Part shown: piece by piece, positions 45,308 through 52,974 of the stretch
Position numbering within the stretch: the stretch's first letter is position 1
Layout of the letters: each line of letters opens with the position of its first letter
DNA from: Rhizobium sp. CB3090
Lineage (GTDB): Bacteria > Pseudomonadota > Alphaproteobacteria > Rhizobiales > Rhizobiaceae
Assembly (NCBI RefSeq): GCF_029714285.1
Contig: NZ_CP121663.1
Location: 806,001 to 870,000, forward strand
Length of the DNA: 64,000 nucleotides
Reading direction: 5' to 3'
Position numbers and translations under genes: made by a program
Notes under the pieces: model-generated
The model's database searches: none
Told to the model about the DNA's origin: nothing
What the model saw: only the letters and a program-made list of their open reading frames with translations

Positions 45308-45967
45308 TTAGGCCGACGGCTGCTTTGTTTTGCGAAGATAGGGCAGAACCGTATCGAACGAGCCGAAGCGTGTGATCGCGTCCTCGTTGGATACGGCGGC
45401 TGTAATGATGACATCCTCGCCCTGCTGCCAGTTCGCCGGCGTGGCGACCTGATGCTTCGCCGTCAATTGAATGGAGTCGATGGCGCGCAGGATTTCGTTG
45501 AAGTTGCGGCCCGTCGTCATCGGATAGGTGAGGATCAGCTTGATCTTTTTGTCGGGCCCGATGACGAAGACCGAGCGCACGGTGGCATTGTCGGCGGGCG
45601 TGCGGCCTTCCGAGCTTTCGCCGGCGCCAGCGGGCAGCATGTCATAGAGCTTGGCGACATTGAGATCCTTGTCACCGATCAGCGGATATTCGACATCAAA
45701 GCCCGTCGCCGTCTTGATGTCGCTCTTCCACTTGCTATGGCTTTCAACAGGATCGACGGAAATCCCGATAATCTTGACGCCGCGCTTGGCGAATTCCTGC
45801 TCAAGGCCCGCCATTGCCCCAAGTTCGGTCGTGCAAACCGGCGTGAAATTCTTGGGATGTGAAAACAGTACCGCCCAGCCATCGCCAATCCAATCATGAA
45901 ACCGGATCGGTCCGCGGGTCGTGTCGGCGGTAAAGTCGGGAGCGATATCATTGATACGCAGGCTCAT
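45308..45967 (-). CDS. 1-Cys peroxiredoxin (Prx6 family)
   Basis: A 219-residue thiol peroxidase that reduces H2O2 and organic peroxides. The peroxidatic Cys45 lies in FTPVCTTELG, and it is the only cysteine in the protein, defining the 1-Cys type. The C-terminal dimerisation domain (TYPMTTGRNFNEILRAIDS) is of Prx6 length. No signal peptide. It stands alone and converges on the DUF1275 gene. Confidence 0.94.
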   Translation of the reverse strand: MSLRINDIAPDFTADTTRGPIRFHDWIGDGWAVLFSHPKNFTPVCTTELGAMAGLEQEFAKRGVKIIGISVDPVESHSKWKSDIKTATGFDVEYPLIGDKDLNVAKLYDMLPAGAGESSEGRTPADNATVRSVFVIGPDKKIKLILTYPMTTGRNFNEILRAIDSIQLTAKHQVATPANWQQGEDVIITAAVSNEDAITRFGSFDTVLPYLRKTKQPSA

Positions 45968-46080
45968 AGTGGGTCCTCCAAATAGCGGCTCGTCGTTTTT
46001 GGCAAAGTTGTTGGCGACGAACGTCGGGTTAAAATCTACCGCAGGATGCCGCCTAATGCATCCGAAGAAAAGTCCTCCTT

Positions 46081-46665
46081 TTAGGCGGTGGCGGCGGCCG
46101 CGGATATCGACCTTCGCGGTCTCCGGTGTTTAGCCCGCGCCTTCAGCATCTCCAGCAGACCATATCCGCTCGGCCAGCGCCCGAAGCCGCTCGCGACATT
46201 GATATGACCCGCAAGGCCGATATTCCGGATATCGGAATTCCAGAGGTGCCCGAACATCGTAAGGCGGTCAAGAGACATATATATGTCGTTCAGGCTGCCG
46301 ATCGTCATGCTGGGAAAAGGCAAGGTCTCGGTGGGCATAGTTCCGAACGAAATATGCCCCGCATGAAGTGCCTCGGTAGCCGGAAGATCACAGGGCGCAA
46401 CGAGCAGCGCGCCCTTGACCCGTCGCGCTGTCGGTCGGCCCGCCAGCCGCGCGGCCAACAAGCATCCGAGGCTGTGGGCAACGATGTAAGCCTCCCCCGC
46501 CTCTTCCAATGCTGCGTCAAGCCTTGCCATCCAATCGGGAAGATTCGGATGATCCCAATCGTCCTGATCCACCAGGCGTCCGTCCGGCTGATCCTGCAGC
46601 CAGTAGCGCTGCCAATGCCCCTCCCCGGATCCGAACAGACCCGGCAAGATCAACACCCTGCTCAT
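46081..46665 (-). CDS. RBBP9/YdeN-family alpha/beta hydrolase
   Basis: A 194-residue serine hydrolase of PF06821. It begins RVLILPGLFGSGEGHWQRYW and carries the nucleophile in AHSLGC and the C-terminal His in GHINVASGFGRWPSG. Such proteins are small cytoplasmic esterases of unknown natural substrate. Monocistronic by position. Confidence 0.88.
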   Translation of the reverse strand: MSRVLILPGLFGSGEGHWQRYWLQDQPDGRLVDQDDWDHPNLPDWMARLDAALEEAGEAYIVAHSLGCLLAARLAGRPTARRVKGALLVAPCDLPATEALHAGHISFGTMPTETLPFPSMTIGSLNDIYMSLDRLTMFGHLWNSDIRNIGLAGHINVASGFGRWPSGYGLLEMLKARAKHRRPRRSISAAAATA

Positions 46666-46750
46666 CGCACGCCCATCATCTTACTTTGAGGAAATCGGTA
46701 GAAGGTGTACCCGCCCCGTGCAAGGTATCTGAAATACAGGGGAAGGAGCA

Positions 46751-46894
46751 TCAGAATACTCCCGCTACGAAGGCGAACAAAAACAAGAAGGACGAGACAA
46801 TGGAGCAAACTTCGATACCGTAAATGAACCGGGATCGAATGCCGCTCGGAAACCGTCTCGCGACCGGTCGCCGCAGATCGAAGGCCAGTGCCAT
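46751..46894 (-). CDS. Small membrane protein (47 aa)
   Basis: Starts MALAFDLRRPVARRF behind AGAGGA and ends in a hydrophobic helix (VCSIVSSFLFLFAFVAGVF), giving a positively charged N-terminus and one transmembrane segment. It follows the 61-residue ORF by 13 nt. No family recognised; support is the ribosome site and the membrane helix. Confidence 0.5.
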   Translation of the reverse strand: MALAFDLRRPVARRFPSGIRSRFIYGIEVCSIVSSFLFLFAFVAGVF

Positions 46895-46907
46895 AGCGTG
46901 TTTCCTC

Positions 46908-47093
46908 TCAATACCAGGGTGCTGGCGTAGAGCACCAATAATAGAACTCGTAATCGCGCGCCGATGGATAACGGCCATCATCCAACGCGATCGTTCTTTC
47001 GACAGGAGTCCTGAACGCGCCCGGCTCGGCCGCTGGATGAAGCGCAAGACGGCTGAAGACCATCTTCAGGCGGCTGATGAAATCGAATTTCAT
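46908..47093 (-). CDS. Small hypothetical protein (61 aa)
   Basis: Starts MKFDFISRLKMVFSRLALHP behind GGAGGA and ends ARDYEFYYWCSTPAPWY. The amphipathic N-terminal helix and aromatic tail resemble short rhizobial proteins of unknown function. Together with the following 47-residue ORF it would form a two-gene unit. Not recognised further. Confidence 0.55.
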   Translation of the reverse strand: MKFDFISRLKMVFSRLALHPAAEPGAFRTPVERTIALDDGRYPSARDYEFYYWCSTPAPWY

Positions 47094-47368
47094 GCGATCC
47101 TCCATCTCGTTGATCCACGCCTCGTCACGCAAAGGCCGGAGCTGCCAGCTTATCGAGCATCCGAGGCCGCCCAATATTCTCTATAAAAACGATAGATAAA
47201 AAGGAAAGACCATCTTTCCTTGCCAGGAAATGGGGAAATCTGTTCTCGAACCGCCTCATGGATCGAGCGGCGGTGCGATGCGGGGCCATGAAAGAGAGAG
47301 CGAATTTTGCTCCTTCGGCAATCTGCGTGAGCTCCGCGCTAAACGGATTTGTTCGCCGGTCCATTCGA

Positions 47369-47398
47369 TTGAACCGAAAGCGCTAATACATATTAGCG
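47369..47398 (+). promoter_or_regulatory. Sigma70-like promoter overlapped by a palindrome
   Basis: TTGAAC (47369) and TATTAG (47391) with a 16-bp spacer. The -10 lies inside the palindrome CGCTAAT-ACAT-ATTAGCG (47381-47398), so a repressor there would block transcription. It points into a gene-free stretch ending at a terminator. Confidence 0.55.
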
Positions 47399-47402
47399 AC
47401 TA

Positions 47403-47559
47403 TTGGGATGCCTCGGCATGTGGCAATTATTTAGTGGAATTCGGGGCGGTGCTGAGTCGAAGAATTTCGCGCAGCCGCAATGCGGACAGATGACTGCGTT
47501 GCGGCGGACTGAATGAAGAGAACTCGCCGCTATCCGCCAGAGGGCTGCGAGTTCTTTTT
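47403..47559 (+). ncRNA. Candidate small RNA, about 155 nt
   Basis: Bounded by the promoter-like pair at 47369-47396 and the terminator at 47519-47559, with no open frame of any length between them on the + strand. The start is an estimate from the -10 position. No known RNA family was recognised. Confidence 0.5.
47519..47559 (+). terminator. Intrinsic terminator of the candidate small RNA
   Basis: AGAACTCGC (47519) pairs with GCGAGTTCT (47547), an internal loop between, followed by a T-run. No + strand protein gene ends within 2.5 kb upstream, so it needs another transcript to explain it. Confidence 0.75.
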
Positions 47560-47797
47560 CATATGTGCATCGCTTATGCAATACAAAGGGCGATCGTCAG
47601 AAGACCTTGATTTTCCTGTCGCTGGTCTGCCTGCTCACGCCTGCGAAAATAGAGCATTGCGCAGATGCTGCCCGTAAGACCGGCGGGGCCCTTCTGTTTT
47701 GAACTCTTCATGTTCGGCTCACGAGCGTGAACTCCTCAATGCAAAAATTGCGATTTTCATGTAATCCGTTGCTTTCCCATCGAATTTCTTTGGTTAC

Positions 47798-47823
47798 GGA
47801 ACAATGGGTCCGCAGGCTGCGTT
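47798..47823 (+). promoter_or_regulatory. EcfG-type general stress promoter
   Basis: GGAAC, 17-nt spacer, CGTT: an exact match to the alphaproteobacterial general stress sigma factor consensus. It lies 45 nt before the 25-residue membrane-protein gene and would drive it and the following gene. Confidence 0.75.
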
Positions 47824-47868
47824 CAAAGCTGCAGTATCAAAGCAGTCATTCGATACGGAGGTCTCATC

Positions 47869-47946
47869 ATGGGTCGCGGTATTCTTCTTTGGCTTCTTGG
47901 CATCCCTCTGCCGATCGTCATCCTTCTTGTCCTCTTCATGCGATAG
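47869..47946 (+). CDS. 25-residue small membrane protein
   Basis: Begins MGRGILLWLLG and ends VLFMR; nearly the whole protein is one hydrophobic helix with a short charged start and end. GGAGG lies 7 nt before the ATG. It stops 6 nt before the next gene, whose ribosome site overlaps its stop. An EcfG-type promoter precedes it. Similar tiny proteins occur in other Rhizobiaceae by my recollection; no function is known. Confidence 0.75.
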   Translation: MGRGILLWLLGIPLPIVILLVLFMR

Positions 47947-47952
47947 GAGGCA

Positions 47953-48864
47953 ATGATGTCCGTCTCCTTGAACAAGTCCGAAGCCTCCGTGGCTCCGGTC
48001 GAATCCTCCAATTCTGCAATTTCCTGGGGGCCTATTATCGGCGGTGCTGTTTCGGCCACGGGAATTAGTCTCATCCTACTCCTGCTCGGCTCCGGCGTTG
48101 GCCTTACTATGGTTTCTCCCTGGTCGGCTCAAAGCGCGTCGGCAGGTTCGATAGGCATTACCGCAGCGATCTGGTTAGTGGTCGTCCAATGGCTGTCGTC
48201 AGCCTTCGGCGGCTATCTCACCGGCCGGCTTCGCACAAAATGGACCGCCGTTCATACCGACGAGGTCTTCTTTCGCGATACAGCGCATGGCTTTATAAGC
48301 TGGGCTTTGGCAACAATCTTCGTCGCTGGTTTTTTGGCCTCATCGCTCACCTCTCTGGCGGGAGCCGGTGCGCAGTCCGTCAGCACCGCCGCGACCATGG
48401 CAGGCGTCTCCGGAACGGCAGCCGCCGTCTCTTCGGGTGCGCCGGCGAACAACCTATCTACCTCATATTTCACCGATGTGCTGCTTCGAGCCGAGCAAAA
48501 TCGCACGCGAAATCCGGCCGACGAAAACGCTTCGGCCGCGGAGATTTCACGCATATTGCTCAATGGCGCAGCTCAAGGCCAGGTTTCTGATGATGACAAG
48601 AATTATCTGGCAACTATCGTCGTATCACGAACGGGTCTATCCGATGCAGATGCCAAAGCGCGCGTTGATGCCGTATTGAAGAGGATCAACGATGCGAAGG
48701 TGGCGGCACAAAAGGCCGCAGATCAAGCTCGCAAGGCAGCGGTTACAACGACCTTGCTGGGCTCCTTGTCGCTGATCGTTGGTGCGTTTATCGCCTCTGC
48801 CGCAGCCGCCCTTGGCGGAAGGCAGCGTGATGAGGAAGAAGATCTCATCAGAACGCGGCCGTGA
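47953..48864 (+). CDS. Glycine-rich multi-pass membrane protein
   Basis: A 303-residue membrane protein of unknown function. The first half has helices rich in Gly and Ala (SWGPIIGGAVSATGISLILLLLGSGVGL, FGGYLTGRLRTKW, FISWALATIFVAGFLASSL); a soluble middle region (ADENASAAEISRILLNGA, LSDADAKARVDAVLKRI) is followed by a last helix and an acidic tail. It is co-transcribed with the 25-residue gene. ATG 47956 is an equally good start. Related rhizobial proteins are labelled PhnA-like without evidence. Confidence 0.75.
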   Translation: MMSVSLNKSEASVAPVESSNSAISWGPIIGGAVSATGISLILLLLGSGVGLTMVSPWSAQSASAGSIGITAAIWLVVVQWLSSAFGGYLTGRLRTKWTAVHTDEVFFRDTAHGFISWALATIFVAGFLASSLTSLAGAGAQSVSTAATMAGVSGTAAAVSSGAPANNLSTSYFTDVLLRAEQNRTRNPADENASAAEISRILLNGAAQGQVSDDDKNYLATIVVSRTGLSDADAKARVDAVLKRINDAKVAAQKAADQARKAAVTTTLLGSLSLIVGAFIASAAAALGGRQRDEEEDLIRTRP

Positions 48865-48997
48865 CACGCCGTCTTGATACCAGCCGGGGCGTAAGCTTCG
48901 CCTCGGCAGAAACAACAACATCTCGGTTGAAAACGGCTGCAACGAACTATTTCAGGTCAAATCATAGTCGCCACTATCTTTAAAGGATGCTTTTCTT

Positions 48998-49807
48998 ATG
49001 GAAAATCAGCCGGTCAACCTTATTCTTGCCGCGCGCGCCGCCTTCAGCCAAGCAGCGGCACTGGTTGTACAATATAGCTTCTCCATCCTCGGCGCCGTCA
49101 TTCTTCTCATTGTCGGCTGGTTTCTTTCCGGGATCTTCAGCCGGTGGGCCTATCAAGGTCTGTCGAGAATACATGGGATCGATGAGACGCTCGCCCGCTT
49201 TTTCGAAAACGTCCTGTACTACGGCATTCTCATCTTTGTCTTTGTCGCCGTGCTGGCGCAATTCGGCATTCAGACCGCATCAATCGTTGCAGCTCTCGGC
49301 GCGGCAGGCCTGGCAATCGGCTTGGCGTTGCAAGGCACACTTCAAAACATTGCAGCCGGCATCATGCTTCTGGTGCTCCGGCCGCTGCGCGTTGGTGAAT
49401 ATATCGAGACGACCAACATCGAAGGACGTATTCTCGAAATAGGCTTGTTCGCAACCGAGATGAAGACGGCCGACGGCCTCTATCTGATGGCTCCAAATTC
49501 CACGCTCTGGAATACGCCGATCAAAAATCACAGTCGTGAGGTCAGCCGGCGCCAGCGACTGTCGGTCGCTGTCGGCAATGATGTCGATCTCGACATGGTG
49601 ATGCAGACGATCCTCGAACTCGTCAGATCGGACGAACGAGTGCGAAAGGATCCGCCTGCTCGCGTCTATTCGGACGATCTTACTGCCGAGAAGACGGTGT
49701 TGATGATCGAGTATTGGGCAAAAACCAGAGAATGGTCGGAGACACGGCATGCTGTAATCGACCGGCTGAGACGAGGTCTTACCGATAAAGGCATCATGCT
49801 CAAATAG
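48998..49807 (+). CDS. Small-conductance mechanosensitive channel (MscS family)
   Basis: A 269-residue channel that opens on membrane tension during osmotic downshock. Three N-terminal helices are followed by the pore helix GAAGLAIGLALQGTLQNIAAGIMLL and the conserved RPLRVGEYIE start of the beta domain; the tail carries the IVEY-type MIEYWAKT segment. AAAGGA precedes the ATG. It sits in the stress-gene stretch. Confidence 0.93.
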   Translation: MENQPVNLILAARAAFSQAAALVVQYSFSILGAVILLIVGWFLSGIFSRWAYQGLSRIHGIDETLARFFENVLYYGILIFVFVAVLAQFGIQTASIVAALGAAGLAIGLALQGTLQNIAAGIMLLVLRPLRVGEYIETTNIEGRILEIGLFATEMKTADGLYLMAPNSTLWNTPIKNHSREVSRRQRLSVAVGNDVDLDMVMQTILELVRSDERVRKDPPARVYSDDLTAEKTVLMIEYWAKTREWSETRHAVIDRLRRGLTDKGIMLK

Positions 49808-49938
49808 ATCGCTAAGAGCGGCTTGCATCAGCCGACAACAACTGCGTCGATAATTTGCGTTGAATGGGCAAAAAGGCAAGCCTGGTCACGGAACATACTC
49901 TCCTCGCGTCGATTGATAAGGCGAAAAGGAGATGATCG

Positions 49939-50280
49939 ATGGCAGATGACAGACCAACCAATTCGCCAACAGCCGATCAATCGCAAGCGCGGGGACCGGC
50001 AACAAGAGACGTCGAAAAGGAAATCCGAGAGCGAGCCTACGCCATCTGGGAAAACGAAGGCAGACCGGAAGGTCGACATCTCGAACATTGGGAACGTGCG
50101 GAAAGACAGATAAGCGGCGAATTTCATCTCGATAAGACCGAGATCGAGAGTGACGACGTGCCGAAGTTGGACGCGCTGCGAGAAGCAGTCAGCGAACATA
50201 CCGACGCGTTTCTGGTAAAAAGCGATCTTGAAGATGCGGACGAACGAACGGCTGCGCCAGGCACCCGGGAGCAGCCTTAG
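49939..50280 (+). CDS. DUF2934-domain protein
   Basis: A 113-residue hydrophilic protein. The DUF2934 core, IRERAYAIWENEGRPEGRHLEHWERAE, is complete; the N-terminus and C-terminus are charged and probably disordered. The family is common in rhizobia and has no known function. Good ribosome site (AAGGAG). Located among stress-associated genes. Confidence 0.85.
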   Translation: MADDRPTNSPTADQSQARGPATRDVEKEIRERAYAIWENEGRPEGRHLEHWERAERQISGEFHLDKTEIESDDVPKLDALREAVSEHTDAFLVKSDLEDADERTAAPGTREQP

Positions 50281-50414
50281 AAGGACGACACCCCGCGGCC
50301 ATCTGTAGCTCACCGCGCGTCATGGCTCGCTCATCAGAGCCTCATCCAACTTGCCGCAAACTCTCTCGGCGCGGCGGCACTCTCTTCGGCCATGTCTCGG
50401 GCGTAGGCCATCCT

Positions 50415-50693
50415 TCAGGATGATTTGCCGACCGCCTCTGCATATTCGGCGAAAGTTCTGGATTTCCCCGGACCCGAGTCTTCGTTGGCGAGCAACAGCA
50501 AGCGGATGGGGAAGAGCATGGCCTTTCGATTGGCTTCTGAAAGACCACGAGCCTCGCCGTTGACACCGTGCTGTGCACGTTCCAACGCCTGCTGCATATC
50601 GCTACGAGAAACGATGCCGCTGTCGACCAGAAGGGCATTGATCGAAGCGACCGCCGTGAGAAGACCTTCGAGTTGAAGATTGGCAGTGTTCAA
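50415..50693 (-). CDS. Hypothetical protein (92 aa)
   Basis: A 92-residue helical protein (LEGLLTAVASINALLVDSGIVSRSDMQQAL, then ANRKAMLFPIRLLLLAN). It starts with TTG, 7 nt after AAAGGAG, a good site that supports the non-ATG start. I do not recognise the family. It stands alone on the minus strand. Confidence 0.6.
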   Translation of the reverse strand: MNTANLQLEGLLTAVASINALLVDSGIVSRSDMQQALERAQHGVNGEARGLSEANRKAMLFPIRLLLLANEDSGPGKSRTFAEYAEAVGKSS

Positions 50694-50936
50694 GGTTCGA
50701 CTCCTTTGCCGTTGAATTCGATTGGCGCGGCCGCGTCATTGAACGCGGTGCCTGTATCGGTGAATTGCATGCCGTCCGTCCATAAGAGATGGCTATAAAC
50801 GGGAGGCTATTCATGAAGTTCCGGCCACCGTAAGGCGCCTGCCGTGGTAGCCATTCGCTGGTTGTGAATAGCATTGCCACGATGATGACTGATTTGCGTG
50901 GTGTTCCCTTCTCCTCCGGCAATGGGACCACTTACA

Positions 50937-51461
50937 ATGGAATGGATCAATCGTTACATCGATCAGCCGCTGCTCGATGGCGCAGCCAATTGGCTTCGAA
51001 CCTGGCATATTTATTCCGGTCAGCCTCCAGAGCGGCTCGAGCCGACCTGGCACCTGGCCGTGCTCCTGCTTCTTTTGATTGCTGCTGGACATTTTCTACA
51101 CGGCATAGGGCTTCTCGTCAGCGTTTCAGCTCTCATCATGCTGGCCTTTCCCTCCCTTTGGAAGCTACTTTGCTCGATGCGAAAAGCCGATACCTATGGC
51201 CGGCGGGAATATGCGCGCCTCAGGACACATGCAGTCGCAAGGCGAGAAGCAGAATGGTCCGTGAGAATGACTGTCTTGTTCATGTCCGCCAGCCTCCCGT
51301 TTTTCATCGGCTCTGGTGACTCTGTGGGCGCGTGCTTTTTGTTCGGAGCAACCATTTGGTTCGTTCTGACGGCGCCTGTCAAATTCTATCTTCAGGCAGC
51401 GGAACCGCCGGAACCCGATGAGGGCGACAGATCATTTCAGCATGCATTCGAATTTGGATAG
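50937..51461 (+). CDS. Hypothetical membrane protein (174 aa)
   Basis: Four predicted hydrophobic segments ([70 protein letters not shown]) around a basic cytoplasmic loop, with an acidic tail. I start at ATG 50937 by homology-like content; the ribosome site is weak. No family recognised. It precedes the DUF1328 gene. Confidence 0.65.
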   Translation: MEWINRYIDQPLLDGAANWLRTWHIYSGQPPERLEPTWHLAVLLLLLIAAGHFLHGIGLLVSVSALIMLAFPSLWKLLCSMRKADTYGRREYARLRTHAVARREAEWSVRMTVLFMSASLPFFIGSGDSVGACFLFGATIWFVLTAPVKFYLQAAEPPEPDEGDRSFQHAFEFG

Positions 51462-51573
51462 CCGACGAATTGGAGGGCTTGGCCCTGTTCATCGCCAGCA
51501 TCCCGTTGCCTGACCCGAATGATGGGGATCTAGCCAAACTCGAAAGATCAGATTGGCCAGGGCATGGTGTCTC

Positions 51574-51598
51574 GGAACCAATACCGAAGCGCTCCGTT
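51574..51598 (+). promoter_or_regulatory. EcfG-type general stress promoter before DUF1328 gene
   Basis: GGAAC, 16-nt spacer, CGTT; exact consensus, 30 nt before the start codon of the DUF1328 gene. Confidence 0.75.
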
Positions 51599-51628
51599 AT
51601 CTCCTACATCAATCGAAAGGAGACCACG

Positions 51629-51793
51629 ATGCTTTACTATGCTCTGGTATTTTTTGTTGTGGCGCTGATTGCCGGTGTTCTCGGATTTGGAGGAATCGCA
51701 GGTGCCTCTGCTTCGATCGCCCAGTTTCTATTCTTTGTCTTCTTGGTTCTGTTTATCGTCTCGCTTGTTATGCGGGTCGTGCGGCGGCCATAG
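51629..51793 (+). CDS. DUF1328 small membrane protein
   Basis: A 54-residue protein with two helices: [28 protein letters not shown] and the second [19 protein letters not shown], the classic DUF1328 (YtjA-like) pattern. Ribosome site GAAAGGAGA. Preceded by an EcfG-type promoter, consistent with general stress or osmotic induction. Function unknown. Confidence 0.9.
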   Translation: MLYYALVFFVVALIAGVLGFGGIAGASASIAQFLFFVFLVLFIVSLVMRVVRRP

Positions 51794-51819
51794 AAGTAGG
51801 AAAGACGTCTTTAAATAGT

Positions 51820-51872
51820 AGCTCGGTTAAGAAATGCGGCCTGTATAAAAGGCGCATTTCTTTAACCGAGCT
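51820..51872 (+). terminator. Long inverted repeat after the DUF1328 gene
   Basis: A 19-bp stem with one bulged T: AGCTCGGTTAAGAAATGCG against CGCATTTCTTTAACCGAGCT, with a nested GCC...GGC in the loop. It begins 26 nt past the stop. Much longer than an ordinary terminator and with only a short T-run (TTTCC), it may also be a small repeat element. Confidence 0.5.
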
Positions 51873-51887
51873 TTCCGAAAATGCGCG

Positions 51888-51912
51888 GGAACTTTCCCAC
51901 CTCATGTTGGTT
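51888..51912 (+). promoter_or_regulatory. EcfG-like site, degenerate
   Basis: GGAAC, 16-nt spacer, GGTT. The -10 differs from CGTT by one base. No gene starts nearby. Confidence 0.3.
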
Positions 51913-52200
51913 CGAAAGCGGGTGGCAGGGGCGCCACCGGGCATCGCATGAACCAAGCAGTGGTGCCCTGGCCCGTCGCTTGCTTGCCCAGCTTCGCGGC
52001 GGGCCTAAAAAATGATGGCTCAATAGGGATGAACAAGCCAGAGTCGGCGACAGACGCGCCTTAAGATTGATTTTAAGCCCATCTAACGGCAACTTTTATG
52101 CGTTGCGTGCCCGAAGCTAATTAACTCGCGGCACACCTCCGCGGATTTTCATAAGTCTACCTGACCTATTATTTCCATTGCGCGCAGCAAGTCTCCCTGC

Positions 52201-52225
52201 CGAACAAAGATAGCTAAACTGCGTT
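52201..52225 (+). promoter_or_regulatory. EcfG-like promoter before csbD
   Basis: CGAAC (one mismatch to GGAAC), 16-nt spacer, CGTT, 37 nt before the csbD start codon. CsbD genes are stress-induced, which fits. Confidence 0.55.
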
Positions 52226-52261
52226 ATCTCACTATCCACACCAAGATAGCAGGAGCAGATC

Positions 52262-52468
52262 ATGGATTGGAACAGAGTCGAAGGAAACTGGAAGCAGGTT
52301 AAAGGCAAGGTAAAAGAGCAGTGGGGTAAGCTCACGGATGACGACCTCAATCAGATCGACGGGCGTTTAGATCAGCTCGAAGGCAAAATCCAGGAACGCT
52401 ATGGTTTGCAAAGAGATCGCGTCCGGCGTGACATTGATACCTGGTATAACCGACAGACCTGGCACTGA
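52262..52468 (+). CDS. CsbD-family stress protein
   Basis: A 68-residue hydrophilic protein beginning DWNRVEGNWKQVKGKVKEQWGKL, the CsbD signature, then DDLNQIDGRLDQLEGKIQERYG. CsbD proteins are abundant under general stress in many bacteria; their action is unknown. GGAGC ribosome site. A strong terminator follows 13 nt after the stop. Confidence 0.93.
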   Translation: MDWNRVEGNWKQVKGKVKEQWGKLTDDDLNQIDGRLDQLEGKIQERYGLQRDRVRRDIDTWYNRQTWH

Positions 52469-52481
52469 CAGGTCGTGTAAT

Positions 52482-52521
52482 GGCCCCGCTGCGTAAACAG
52501 ATCATTCTGCGGGGCCTTTTT
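52482..52521 (+). terminator. Intrinsic terminator of csbD
   Basis: Perfect 8-bp stem GGCCCCGC / GCGGGGCC followed by a T-run. Confidence 0.85.
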
Positions 52522-52673
52522 CGATTTCGCACCGGTTCGGATGCCGCCATCTTCCAAGCAGCGCGACACCCTTCTGGCTTCCTCCGTACTGCTCTCGATC
52601 GGATCAGGTCGACGAAGACGTCCCACCCGGCCAAATGGAATACATTGAATGGGCCGGCGGCAAGCTTCGCAGT

Positions 52674-52937
52674 TCACGAATGGGGTAGAACGAGCAGGTT
52701 CTCTCTGCCGTTCTTCATCGCAATCCGCGCTTTCTCGCGGACGAGCCCTCCCAGATCGATGTCGGGGTCATGTTCCGGGTCCAGACCATCCCAGTCCAGT
52801 GCCACCTGCAGCAGCGCCATATTCGTCAGGTGGACCAGGTTGCGAAGCTGTAGCGCTTCGGCCGCCTCCTTTGCCGAGGAAATCAGCCTGAACATTCTGA
52901 CAAATTCACGCACTCTCAGACTATCGTCATTGGGCAT
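52674..52937 (-). CDS. cinS: CinS-like small quorum-sensing regulator
   Basis: An 87-residue protein beginning MPNDDSLRVREFVRMFRLIS, rich in Arg and Leu, with an acidic middle (LDWDGLDPEHDPDIDLGG). It follows cinI by 37 nt on the same strand with GAGGAGG before its ATG. In R. leguminosarum cinS is co-transcribed with cinI and encodes a small protein that relieves repression by PraR, linking cin and rai systems. The name here rests on position and size rather than on residues I could verify. Confidence 0.7.
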   Translation of the reverse strand: MPNDDSLRVREFVRMFRLISSAKEAAEALQLRNLVHLTNMALLQVALDWDGLDPEHDPDIDLGGLVREKARIAMKNGRENLLVLPHS

Positions 52938-52974
52938 GGGCGCCTCCTCATTCGAAACACGAAGGTCACGTTTT

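Larger units (their letters stand above)
47094..47868. other. Long gap with a candidate small RNA and a stress promoter
   Basis: 775 nt without a supported protein gene. It contains a promoter-like pair inside a palindrome (47369-47398), an intrinsic terminator (47519-47559) and an EcfG-type promoter (47798-47823). Confidence 0.6.
51794..52261. other. Gap with long hairpin and stress-promoter-like sites
   Basis: 468 nt without a supported gene. It contains a 53-nt near-perfect hairpin (51820-51872), an EcfG-like site with GGTT at -10 (51888-51912), a sigma54-like match (51969-51984) and the CsbD promoter (52201-52225). Short frames lack ribosome sites. Confidence 0.5.

Noticed and set aside
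47125..47364. 79-codon minus frame
   Set aside because: No ribosome site and no protein-like pattern; overlaps the upstream region of the 61-residue ORF.
47393..47581. 62-codon minus frame with a CPHCGC zinc-ribbon-like motif
   Set aside because: No ribosome site, motif too short, and it overlaps the candidate small RNA and its terminator on the other strand.
49890..49915. EcfG-like GGAAC before the DUF2934 gene
   Set aside because: No CGTT at 16 or 17 nt; only GATT or CGAT at poor spacing.
51951..52067. 38-codon frame starting at ATG 51951
   Set aside because: No ribosome site and unremarkable sequence.
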